In this document: positions 8,918 through 15,551 of the stretch, piece by piece
Position numbering within the stretch: the stretch's first letter is position 1
How the letters are laid out: every line of letters starts with the position of its first letter
Origin: an uncultured Muribaculaceae bacterium
Lineage (GTDB): Bacteria; Bacteroidota; Bacteroidia; Bacteroidales; Muribaculaceae
Direction: 5' to 3'
Length of the DNA stretch: 25,285 bases
Assembly (NCBI GenBank): GCA_905209725.1
Contig: CAJLTZ010000032.1
Span: 1-25,285, forward strand
Translations under genes and position numbers: made by a program
The notes under the pieces: generated by a model
Seen by the model: only the letters and a program-made list of their open reading frames with translations
What the model was told of the DNA's origin: nothing
Databases searched by the model: none

Positions 8918-10312
8918 ATGGACTTAGACCCTTATCCAGCCAATCATATACTCTGCATGCTTCTTGATGCGGCCACTCCCGCCATCAGTTTCCATGTCCC
9001 TGAATCATTGTCATGGCTCGGCTGGAGCATACTTATAGTGATAGCACTCGGCTGCCTTTTGATGTCGGCATTCGTGTCGGGCAGCGAAATCGCATTTTTC
9101 GGCCTCACCCCCGAAGAACAGGACGAGATAGAAGAATCGGAAGACCCGAAGGATATGCGTGTCAACAAACTGATATCCAATCCGGAGCGTCTTCTCGCCA
9201 CCATCCTCATATCGAATAATCTTGTGAATATCACGATGGTGGTGGTGCTCACATTCGCCATCTCGCAGACTGTGGAATTTAACAGCACCGTGGTCAACTT
9301 CCTTGTTCAGACAGTGCTGATGACCTTCCTGTTGCTTCTCTTCGGCGAGATATGTCCCAAACTTGTGGCCCGCGGCCGCACGGGCTGGTGGGTGCGCTGG
9401 GCTGCCCCGGGCATCGGCGCGCTCTATACCATCTTCGGCGCGCTGGCGAAAGTGATGGTGAAATCCACATATATCGTCAACCGCGTGGTGACCAAGAAGC
9501 AGGAGGAGATATCCACCGACCAGCTCGAGAAGGCGCTCGAGATTTCCGACGTGAAGGAGGGCCAGGACAAGGAGATGCTCGAGGGTATCCTCTCCTTCGG
9601 CGAGAAGGATGCCCGCGAGGTGATGATCTCTCGCGTGGATGTCACGGCCATCGAAAGCCACGACTCCTGGGAGAATGCACTCAAGGTGATCCTCGACTCC
9701 GGATTCTCGCGCATCCCCGTATACGACACCACTCAGGATTCCATCGTGGGCGTGCTATATAGCAAGGACCTTCTTCCCTACATCGGCAAGGAGGAGCGTC
9801 CCGCCTGGCAGTCGCTCGTTCGCGAGGCCTACTTTGTGCCCGAGTCGCGTATGCTCGACGACCTCCTCGAAGATTTCCGCAAGCGCAAGATCCATATCGC
9901 CATCGTGATTGACGAATACGGCGGCACCCAGGGTATCGTGACCCTCGAGGATGTGATTGAGGAGATTGTGGGCGACATAGATGATGAATACGATGACCCC
10001 GACATCATCTATCGCCGCATCTCGCACGATGAATATGTGTTTGATGCCAAGACACCCCTTTCCGACTTCTGCCACATAGTGGGAGTGGAGGAAGAGGAAC
10101 TCGGCGACGAGGGAGATGCGGAAACCCTGGCAGGACTGCTGCTTGAGATAAAGGGAGACTTCCCGACCCTCAACGAGACCCTGAGCCGCGGGCGCCTCCG
10201 CTTCCAGGTGCTCCAGATGGAGAAACACCGCATACTGAAGGTGCGCGTAAAAATATTGAACAGCAATGACGACCCCAGTGAACAATCCCAATCCGCAACA
10301 GCCGGATCTTGA
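8918..10312 (+). CDS. gldE: GldE-like CNNM/CorC-HlyC family membrane protein
   Basis: A 464-residue inner-membrane protein with DUF21, paired CBS and CorC_HlyC domains. The N-terminal part has about four hydrophobic segments (for example ILIVIALGCLLMSAFVSGSE and VQTVLMTFLLLLFGEICPK). CBS 1 contains RIPVYDTTQDSIVGVLYSKD, CBS 2 contains HIAIVIDEYGGTQGIVTLED, and a C-terminal domain from about residue 370 ends the protein. Related proteins transport or sense divalent cations; GldE is needed for gliding in Flavobacterium but is also found in non-gliding gut Bacteroidales, where its job is unclear. The neighbouring phosphopantetheinyl transferase matches the known gldE context. I chose ATG 8918; a TTG at 8906 lies inside the promoter. 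Confidence 0.9.
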   Translation: MDLDPYPANHILCMLLDAATPAISFHVPESLSWLGWSILIVIALGCLLMSAFVSGSEIAFFGLTPEEQDEIEESEDPKDMRVNKLISNPERLLATILISNNLVNITMVVVLTFAISQTVEFNSTVVNFLVQTVLMTFLLLLFGEICPKLVARGRTGWWVRWAAPGIGALYTIFGALAKVMVKSTYIVNRVVTKKQEEISTDQLEKALEISDVKEGQDKEMLEGILSFGEKDAREVMISRVDVTAIESHDSWENALKVILDSGFSRIPVYDTTQDSIVGVLYSKDLLPYIGKEERPAWQSLVREAYFVPESRMLDDLLEDFRKRKIHIAIVIDEYGGTQGIVTLEDVIEEIVGDIDDEYDDPDIIYRRISHDEYVFDAKTPLSDFCHIVGVEEEELGDEGDAETLAGLLLEIKGDFPTLNETLSRGRLRFQVLQMEKHRILKVRVKILNSNDDPSEQSQSATAGS

Positions 10313-11018
10313 GTTTGTATATTGGCGTCATCCCACCCTTCCCGGCATCAAGGTGGAGGAGGTGAGCGGCGCCAACGACCGTTCCCCGGCGCTCTGGCCG
10401 GAGATGGCACGCCAGATTTATTGCGAGAACGGCAAGGAGGCATATCGCGAAATAGGACATTTCCGCAATGGCGTCCCATTCCTCTTTGGCGAGCAGGGAC
10501 GAATTTCAATCACTCATTGCCGCAATTTCCTCGCCGTGGCCACTCTGCCACCCACCCCCGAAGTGGAACTCGCGGAATATTCACGCCGCGCAGCACTGGG
10601 AATCGATGCCGAACCCGCCGACCGGGCACAGGTGCTCAAGATTCGGGAACGCTTCCTCAGCGACGACGAACTGCAGATGATTCCCTCCGACGATGTGGAG
10701 CAAAACGTGCTCGCCTGGACCATGAAGGAGGCCGCATATAAGGCTGCAATGACCGAGGGTGTAGACTTCCGTCGCGACATAAGGATTGTGCGTATGCCCA
10801 AATTCGGTCCCCCTACCCCTGTATATGACCGCTCGGAATTTGATATCGAAAAATCCGGCGCCGGATTTACCGACGCCGGTTATGGCGAAGTGTCTGTCGC
10901 CATCAAGGGTAAAGAAAGTAGCGAATCGTATAAAATCTTCTCTTATCGCTCGGAGCATGTCATTGTGACGCTTGCCTACTCGCCTAAATGCGCTAAATTC
11001 GGCAAAGCCTCCGATTGA
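10266..11018 (+). CDS. Sfp-type 4'-phosphopantetheinyl transferase
   Basis: Transfers phosphopantetheine from CoA to a Ser of carrier-protein domains. Motifs seen: ISITHCRN (the SxSH-type motif) at residues 80-87, LGIDAE at 111-116 with the Mg-binding Asp114 and Glu116, and WTMKEAAYK at 151-159 with the catalytic Lys/Glu pair. Length is 250 residues, normal for the superfamily. The frame starts 47 nt before the end of gldE in another reading frame, so the two genes overlap and are probably translationally coupled; the next in-frame Met (residue 47) would remove the overlap but also part of the N-terminal lobe. No polyketide or fatty-acid synthase gene is nearby, so the partner carrier protein is presumably encoded elsewhere. 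Confidence 0.9.
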   Translation: MTTPVNNPNPQQPDLEFVYWRHPTLPGIKVEEVSGANDRSPALWPEMARQIYCENGKEAYREIGHFRNGVPFLFGEQGRISITHCRNFLAVATLPPTPEVELAEYSRRAALGIDAEPADRAQVLKIRERFLSDDELQMIPSDDVEQNVLAWTMKEAAYKAAMTEGVDFRRDIRIVRMPKFGPPTPVYDRSEFDIEKSGAGFTDAGYGEVSVAIKGKESSESYKIFSYRSEHVIVTLAYSPKCAKFGKASD

Positions 11019-11064
11019 TTCGCTTCCGGACAAGACCCAATCGCTGAAGGTCCGTGCCGCGGCA

Positions 11065-11178
11065 TTAAAAGGCTATGCTGCGGAGCTGAAGAAGCAACAC
11101 TGCAATGCCGATCGCATACACCACGAAGAGCCCTGTGCGCCCTCCGATCAAATCAAATCTTTTCTTTGCAAGTTTCAT
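11065..11178 (-). CDS. Possible 37-residue single-pass membrane protein
   Basis: The frame reads MKLAKKRFDLIGGRTGLF followed by the hydrophobic VVYAIGIAVLLLQL and ends RSIAF. The layout, a basic N-terminus then one membrane helix, is what a genuine small membrane protein looks like. About 60 nt upstream on the same strand is TAATTTTG (11246-11239), a good -7 element, though no TTTG occurs at the usual -33 spacing. The gene converges on the phosphopantetheinyl transferase and diverges from the HTH gene. I do not recognise a family and the frame is short enough that chance is a real alternative. Confidence 0.45.
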   Translation of the reverse strand: MKLAKKRFDLIGGRTGLFVVYAIGIAVLLLQLRSIAF

Positions 11179-11238
11179 CTCTATATCGATTTTATGAGCC
11201 TGCGGCATCCGGCCAGAGGCTCTTGTTGTCGTATGCTG

Positions 11239-11246
11239 CAAAATTA
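11239..11246 (-). promoter_or_regulatory. -7-like element TAATTTTG upstream of the 37-residue frame
   Basis: The reverse strand reads TAATTTTG, fitting TAnnTTTG, about 60 nt before the ATG at 11178. The -33 half is not recognisable, so the promoter is uncertain. Confidence 0.35.
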
Positions 11247-11329
11247 GTGACTAATACTGCTAAGTTTTGGCAGCGATATGTAAAATGATGTAAAAAGATG
11301 AAAAAATATGTGAATTTAAAGGCCTTGAT

Positions 11330-11361
11330 TTTGCTCTTTTTACCGATAAATGTTAATTTTG
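11330..11361 (+). promoter_or_regulatory. Promoter for the HipB-like gene
   Basis: TTTG at 11330-11333, 20 nt, then TAATTTTG at 11354-11361. It faces the HTH gene and implies a leader of about 165 nt that contains two GC-rich hairpins. Confidence 0.65.
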
Positions 11362-11373
11362 CACCAAAACCTT

Positions 11374-11411
11374 CCGGGGCTATGCCCCACAACCATCCGG
11401 GGCATATCCCC
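11374..11411 (+). repeat. Two consecutive near-identical GC hairpins in the HTH leader
   Basis: CCGGGGCTATGCCCC (11374-11388) and CCGGGGCATATCCCC (11397-11411) are imperfect copies of each other, and each folds into a short stem. They lie between the promoter and the HTH start codon, so they could be operator sites or RNA structure. Confidence 0.5.
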
Positions 11412-11532
11412 ATTAACTTACACGGGTGTTTGCAGTTTTTTTAACTGATAACTTACAACCTTTCCGCACTATTTGCCGCAGCGGATGCACCCGTTCAATA
11501 CCCATCTTAACTCTTCAAACCGAAGAAACATC

Positions 11533-11724
11533 ATGAATATCGGAACGGAAATTCGAAAGAGAAGGCAAGAACTAAGACTGACACAACAATTGCTCGCCGA
11601 GATGTCGGGGGTCAGCGTCAGAATGATTAAAAGTATTGAGGGAGATTACGCGAATCCTTCGATGCGCACAGTAGAGAAGCTGCTCAAGACCTTAGGCCTT
11701 GCGCTGGCTATCTCCGAGAACTGA
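11533..11724 (+). CDS. Orphan HipB-like XRE-family helix-turn-helix protein
   Basis: A 63-residue DNA-binding protein made of little more than one HTH_3 domain: IGTEIRKRRQELRLTQQLLA, then the recognition helix region SGVSVRMIKSIEGDYANPS and the closing TVEKLLKTLGLALAI. This pattern is closest to HipB-type antitoxin/repressors, which normally precede hipA. Here no hipA follows: the next gene is convergent and its stop codon directly abuts this one. The ATG at 11533 starts the conserved domain; the longer frame from 11473 adds 20 residues of unlikely sequence. The long leader with paired GC hairpins suggests control at its own promoter. It could be a stand-alone regulator or the remnant of a toxin-antitoxin pair. 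Confidence 0.8.
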   Translation: MNIGTEIRKRRQELRLTQQLLAEMSGVSVRMIKSIEGDYANPSMRTVEKLLKTLGLALAISEN

Positions 11725-13224
11725 TTATTTCACATATATGAAGGTGGGCTCTGATTCGCGGTTCTGCCGGTCGAGTGCTGTCACCGCATATGTCACGCCT
11801 TTCTCGCTTCCTATCTTCACCTTGCGATAGGGAGTGAGAGTTGTTATTGTCTGCGGATCGCTGATATCCTGCTTTTCGCCGGAGAAGAACTCATATACCA
11901 CAAAGCGCACCACATCCCCCTCCGAACTGCTCTTGTGGTGTCCGGGCTGCTTCGTATTCCATGTGAGGAACATGTCGCCCCCCTCTTTCTGCACCTTCAG
12001 TTCGCGCACGGGCGATGGCTTGTGGCGCTTGTCGCCATAGGCCGGCGGAAGCGCTATCGTGCTCTGGTGCTTCACCGACAGCGAATCGGATGCGCCCTTG
12101 TAGTTGCCGGTGACCCAATATCCGTGCCACCATACATTTCCTTTCACATTCGGCAGACGGCGCGACAACTTCACCTTGGTGTCGAGTTCGTTGCGGTCAT
12201 TGTTTCCGGGATCGGCTGTGTCCATGGTGCGTTTCACATCCTGGCCGATATATATGTCCACGCCATTGGCATTGTCGTTCCACCATTGAGCAAGGTGTCT
12301 GCTCGGCGCGGCTTTCATGTCCAGGCTCCAGTAGAGCTGCGGGGCCAGATAATCCACCCAGCCATTCTTTGCCCAGAGAATCACGTCGGCATAGAGGTCG
12401 TCATAGTTCTGCAGACCGGTGCTTTTGCTGCCACGAGGGTCGGTGCGCTGGTTGCGCCAGATGCCGAAGGGACTTACACCGAAACGCACCCAGGGCTTCG
12501 TTTTCTTGATTGTGGAATGCAATTGCTCGATGAGCAGGTCCACATTGTGGCGGCGCCAGTCGCCACGGTTCATGCCGTTGCCGAATTTCTTGTAACTGGC
12601 ATCGTCGGGAATCTCCTTGCCGGGAGCAGGGTAAGGGTAGAAGTAGTCGTCGATATGGATGGCTTCCACGTCGTAGCGGTCCATGATATCCTGCACCACT
12701 TCGCAGATGAAATCACGGTTTTCCTGATAGGCGGGGTCGAAAAGAATCTGGCCGTTGTAGCGGAAGAAGCGTTCGGGATGCTTATAGAAATCGTGCGACT
12801 GGGGAAGCACCTCTTTGGCGGTGGATGTGACACGATAGGGATTGAGCCAGGCGTGAAATTCCATGCCGCGCTTGTGGGCCTCCTCGATGGCATATTCCAT
12901 CGGGTCCCACATCGGCGAGGGTGCCTTGCCACGTTTGCCTGTGAGCCAGTAGGTCCAGGGCTCGAGGTCCGACTTATACATGGCATCGGCTGTGGGGCGC
13001 ACCTGGAAAATCACAGCGTTGCAGCCCGCGTCCTTGAGTTTGTCGAACTGGTCGCGAATATAAGCCTTGGCCTGCTCGGTGGACTTATTCATCCATTGGC
13101 TCTGGCCGATGACATGCAGCCACGCGCCTCGAAACTCACGTTTGGGATTCTGCGCGACAGCCGCCAAGCCACCCAAAGCCATCCATAGGGTCAAAACCCA
13201 GACAATCAACTTCCTGTATCTCAT
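11725..13224 (-). CDS. Secreted family 10-like glycosyl hydrolase (GHL10/DUF187)
   Basis: A 499-residue exported protein. A signal peptide with hydrophobic core LIVWVLTLWMALGGL likely ends AVA before Gln25. The mature protein opens with REFRGAWLHVIGQS, typical of the GHL10 (DUF187, YngK-like) family, and contains GCNAVIFQVRPTADAMY, FHAWLNPYR and the IHIDDYFYPYP stretch with the acidic residues expected of a TIM-barrel active site. A C-terminal fibronectin-like part (about residues 405-499) is probable. Members are thought to act on cell-wall or other glycans, but substrates are mostly unproven. I start at 13224 (MRYRKLIV) because it gives a clean signal peptide. It is the last gene of the minus-strand run and is preceded by a TTGA-heptad repeat. 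Confidence 0.88.
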   Translation of the reverse strand: MRYRKLIVWVLTLWMALGGLAAVAQNPKREFRGAWLHVIGQSQWMNKSTEQAKAYIRDQFDKLKDAGCNAVIFQVRPTADAMYKSDLEPWTYWLTGKRGKAPSPMWDPMEYAIEEAHKRGMEFHAWLNPYRVTSTAKEVLPQSHDFYKHPERFFRYNGQILFDPAYQENRDFICEVVQDIMDRYDVEAIHIDDYFYPYPAPGKEIPDDASYKKFGNGMNRGDWRRHNVDLLIEQLHSTIKKTKPWVRFGVSPFGIWRNQRTDPRGSKSTGLQNYDDLYADVILWAKNGWVDYLAPQLYWSLDMKAAPSRHLAQWWNDNANGVDIYIGQDVKRTMDTADPGNNDRNELDTKVKLSRRLPNVKGNVWWHGYWVTGNYKGASDSLSVKHQSTIALPPAYGDKRHKPSPVRELKVQKEGGDMFLTWNTKQPGHHKSSSEGDVVRFVVYEFFSGEKQDISDPQTITTLTPYRKVKIGSEKGVTYAVTALDRQNRESEPTFIYVK

Positions 13225-13240
13225 AAGTATATATAGTACA

Positions 13241-13282
13241 GTCGCTCCGCAACTGCAATTCAAAATTCAAAATTCAAAATTA
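13241..13282. repeat. Period-7 tandem repeat (site A) with a GTCGC dyad
   Basis: AATTCAA repeats three times at 13257-13277 followed by AATTA; on the minus strand these read as TTGAATT units. An adjoining imperfect dyad AGTCGCTCCGCAACT lies at 13240-13254. The repeat fills the 60-nt gap before the hydrolase start. Its outer end spells TAATTTTG on the minus strand (13282-13275), a -7-like element. Confidence 0.75.
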
Positions 13283-13284
13283 CC

Positions 13285-14079
13285 TCAGAGTCCCATTCCG
13301 ATTCCGAAGAGAGCGTAGTCGTAAATGGCCGGGTCGTCGGGGCGAATCTGGCGCAGTGTGGCTGTAAGCTGCTCCACGGTCTTGCGGTCGTTGGCGCGGC
13401 GGGTCACGAGTCCCAACTGGCGCGAGGTGATGCCCACATGCACGTCGAGCGGGATGAAGAGCCTGCTCTTGGGGATTGCATCCCAGACGCCAATATCCAC
13501 TATGCCGTCGTCTCGCACGAGCCATCGCAACGCCATATTAACGCGTTTGAGCGCCGACGTGTTCAGGTTGGTTGGCAGACACCGCGAGCAATTCTCGCCG
13601 CCGTTCTCCTCTGCCATCACCCTCTGCATAGCGGCCACAAGTTCCCAGGCAGGTGCCGGGGAATCCGCCGCGACAATGCGCCTGCAGAACTCCTGCAGCG
13701 TGCCATATTCCTGAAAGATTCTGCGCATGCCGCGCAGGAAGTGCGCTAAGTGGCGGGCGAAGAATGTGCGGTGGATGTTGCGGTCGGGATCAAGGTCCTC
13801 GTAGCCGCGTTCCATCGTGAATAGATATGGCTCATTGTCCATGAGAGCGAGCATCCTGTCGGCGTCGCGGCAGATCATCTTGCGGTTGCCCCAGGCTATG
13901 ATTGCCGCGAGGAATGCGGATATCTCTATATCTTCCAAACGGGAGAAGCGACGCGGAAATTGCACGGGGTCGTCAGGGATAAACTCCGGGCGGTTGATGC
14001 GCTGAGCCTCTGAATCGAGCAGATCGGCGAGATCTTTCGCAACAGGGAGCGGCGTGGAATAATCTATGACAGCTGCCAT
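13285..14079 (-). CDS. TIGR02757 (DUF2400) family protein
   Basis: A 264-residue soluble protein of a family that is widespread in Bacteroidetes and has no firmly assigned function. Conserved-looking blocks are EISAFLAAIIAWGNRK near residue 50, TSALKRVNMALRWLVRDD near residue 175, IPLDVHVGITSRQLGL near residue 215, and the terminal DYALFGIGM. The helical LDVHV-RxLGL arrangement recalls helix-hairpin-helix DNA glycosylases, but that is only an impression. Its ATG shares one base with the TGA of the upstream lipoprotein gene (TGATG), so the two are translationally coupled. No signal peptide or membrane segment is present. Confidence 0.88.
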   Translation of the reverse strand: MAAVIDYSTPLPVAKDLADLLDSEAQRINRPEFIPDDPVQFPRRFSRLEDIEISAFLAAIIAWGNRKMICRDADRMLALMDNEPYLFTMERGYEDLDPDRNIHRTFFARHLAHFLRGMRRIFQEYGTLQEFCRRIVAADSPAPAWELVAAMQRVMAEENGGENCSRCLPTNLNTSALKRVNMALRWLVRDDGIVDIGVWDAIPKSRLFIPLDVHVGITSRQLGLVTRRANDRKTVEQLTATLRQIRPDDPAIYDYALFGIGMGL

Positions 14080-14441
14080 CAGCGGGTAGTAGTGTCAGGT
14101 TGGGCCTCTTCGAGGCGGGCGTCAACCTTCATCAGTTCGCGGGCCACATCGGGGCGCACGGTCTTGACTGTGGAGACGAAAGCCGAGTCGAAAGCGGCGG
14201 CAGCCTGTGGATGGTTTTTGCGGTCAAAGCGGCTTCCGCGCACGCGGGCCTCGAGAAGTTCGCGCTGCAGGTCGAGGGTGTCTTCCCACACGCTGTTGAC
14301 GAAAATGCGGGCAGCCTCGCGGCCCTCCACGCGGGCAGAGTCAATCTGCTCGGGAGTATCTTTTGGCTGGCCACCATCCTTGCTGCCGCAAGCGGCAAGA
14401 AGTGCTAATCCGGAAAACAGTAATGTTCTGATATATTTCAT
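14079..14441 (-). CDS. Small lipoprotein of unknown function
   Basis: A 120-residue protein with signal peptide MKYIRTLLFSGLALLAAC; Cys18 is the lipidation site. The residues after it (GSKDGG) resemble the Lys/Ser-Asp/Glu export signal that sends Bacteroidetes lipoproteins to the cell surface. The mature part is helical and highly charged, with Gln/Asp/Glu/Arg-rich stretches such as LDLQRELLEARVRGSRFD, and may form a coiled coil. I recognise no family. It is coupled by a one-base overlap to the TIGR02757 gene, which suggests a shared expression need, and is preceded by a period-7 repeat and dyad. Confidence 0.8.
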   Translation of the reverse strand: MKYIRTLLFSGLALLAACGSKDGGQPKDTPEQIDSARVEGREAARIFVNSVWEDTLDLQRELLEARVRGSRFDRKNHPQAAAAFDSAFVSTVKTVRPDVARELMKVDARLEEAQPDTTTR

Positions 14442-14453
14442 AATTAAAGGGCA

Positions 14454-14490
14454 GTCGCGGAGCGACTATCAATTCTCAATTCTCAATTCT
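14454..14490. repeat. Period-7 tandem repeat (site B) with a perfect GTCGC dyad
   Basis: GTCGC-GGA-GCGAC at 14454-14466 is a perfect dyad, followed by three CAATTCT units at 14470-14490; on the minus strand the units read TTGAGAA-like. It sits between the glycosyltransferase stop and the small lipoprotein start. On the minus strand the dyad is followed by CCCTTTAATT, so it might act as a weak terminator. Confidence 0.75.
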
Positions 14491-15551
14491 CAACCGATAT
14501 GGGGGACCGGGAGGAGGCGCGAGGCCATGCGGCGCCCGAAGGAGAGGAGGCGCTTTGCCGCGCTTTTCCCCTTTGGCGTCACAGCGGCGCGGCGTTCCAG
14601 CTCAGTGGTGGTGTAATCGCCCCCAATCTCGCGGAGCAGGGCAAATGTGTGCTCGCGGCGCTCCGCGTCATCGACGACGGTGCGCAGCATCGAAGCAAGA
14701 ATCGCCATCGACGCCTCCCGCAGGTTTGCCACCACTCTCTTTCGAATATCATCATTATCTTCCCCTTCTTGCATCCCGCCGCCATTCTCGAAATGATGAA
14801 TCAGGCGAATCCGCACCATCAGCGACATCTCCATGCGCGCATAAGCCTCTGTCATGCTCCATATGGCCTGCGGACTCTGGCGGTAGACGCCCATTGTCCG
14901 GTTGATGAAATGCACCTTGCCATGCGAGGCATAGAGCATGTGCATGGCATAGTCGAGGAGGCGTATTTCAGAGAGCCATGAGGGAAGGGAAGAGAGGTCC
15001 ACGAGTTCGCGGCGGTAGAGCACGCTCATATTGGTGATTGGATTGCGGCGGGCGAGGTCGGCCACGGTGGTGTCGGCGCGGCGCTGGTCGGCGGTGCCGT
15101 TGCTGAGGCTTTTCTCTCCGTTGGCCACAAACCAGTTCATCACCCTGTGGAAGCATACGGCGCAGTCGGGATTCGTCTCCATATAGGCCACCTGGGTGGC
15201 GAGTTTGTCACGGCTGGTCCAGAAGTCGTCGGCATCGCACATCGCCAAATATTTGCCTCGCACATGGCGGAATGCCTCCAGATAATTTCGCTGCACGCCG
15301 AGATTGCGGGCATTGCGGTGGTATCGGATAAGGCCGGGATATTCCTTTTGGAAGCGGGCAACGAGGGCGGGAGTGTCGTCGGTAGAGGCATCATCGCAGA
15401 GCACGAGTTCCACGGGGAAGGAAGTGCGTTGACGCGCCACGCCCCGAATTGCATCCGGGAGGTGGCGCGCATTATTATAGGCTATCATCACGACGCTCAC
15501 CATCGGAGTGTCGCATTGCTGCCTGTGGTCCTTTACATTCTCATTTGTCAT
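14490..15551 (-). CDS. Family 2 glycosyltransferase
   Basis: A 353-residue cytoplasmic GT-A-fold transferase. Landmarks: VSVVMIAYNNARHL at residues 18-31, LVLCDDASTDDTP at 49-60, and the metal-binding DAD in YLAMCDADDFW at 106-108. There is no clear membrane helix, although the C-terminus (AAKRLLSFGRRMASRLLPV) is amphipathic and basic and may touch the membrane. The donor and acceptor sugars cannot be read from sequence. I start at ATG 15551, which overlaps the S9 peptidase stop by 11 nt; the longest frame would reach 15653 inside that gene and adds nothing family-like. It is a single transferase without neighbouring capsule or LPS genes, so it may decorate a surface glycan encoded elsewhere. 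Confidence 0.88.
   Translation of the reverse strand: MTNENVKDHRQQCDTPMVSVVMIAYNNARHLPDAIRGVARQRTSFPVELVLCDDASTDDTPALVARFQKEYPGLIRYHRNARNLGVQRNYLEAFRHVRGKYLAMCDADDFWTSRDKLATQVAYMETNPDCAVCFHRVMNWFVANGEKSLSNGTADQRRADTTVADLARRNPITNMSVLYRRELVDLSSLPSWLSEIRLLDYAMHMLYASHGKVHFINRTMGVYRQSPQAIWSMTEAYARMEMSLMVRIRLIHHFENGGGMQEGEDNDDIRKRVVANLREASMAILASMLRTVVDDAERREHTFALLREIGGDYTTTELERRAAVTPKGKSAAKRLLSFGRRMASRLLPVPHIG

Noticed and set aside
11935..13188. Open frame of 417 codons on + opposite the glycosyl hydrolase
   Set aside because: Antisense to a gene with a signal peptide and family motifs; no features of its own.
13241..13282. CRISPR-like array
   Set aside because: Units are 7 bp with no spacers, and no cas gene is present.
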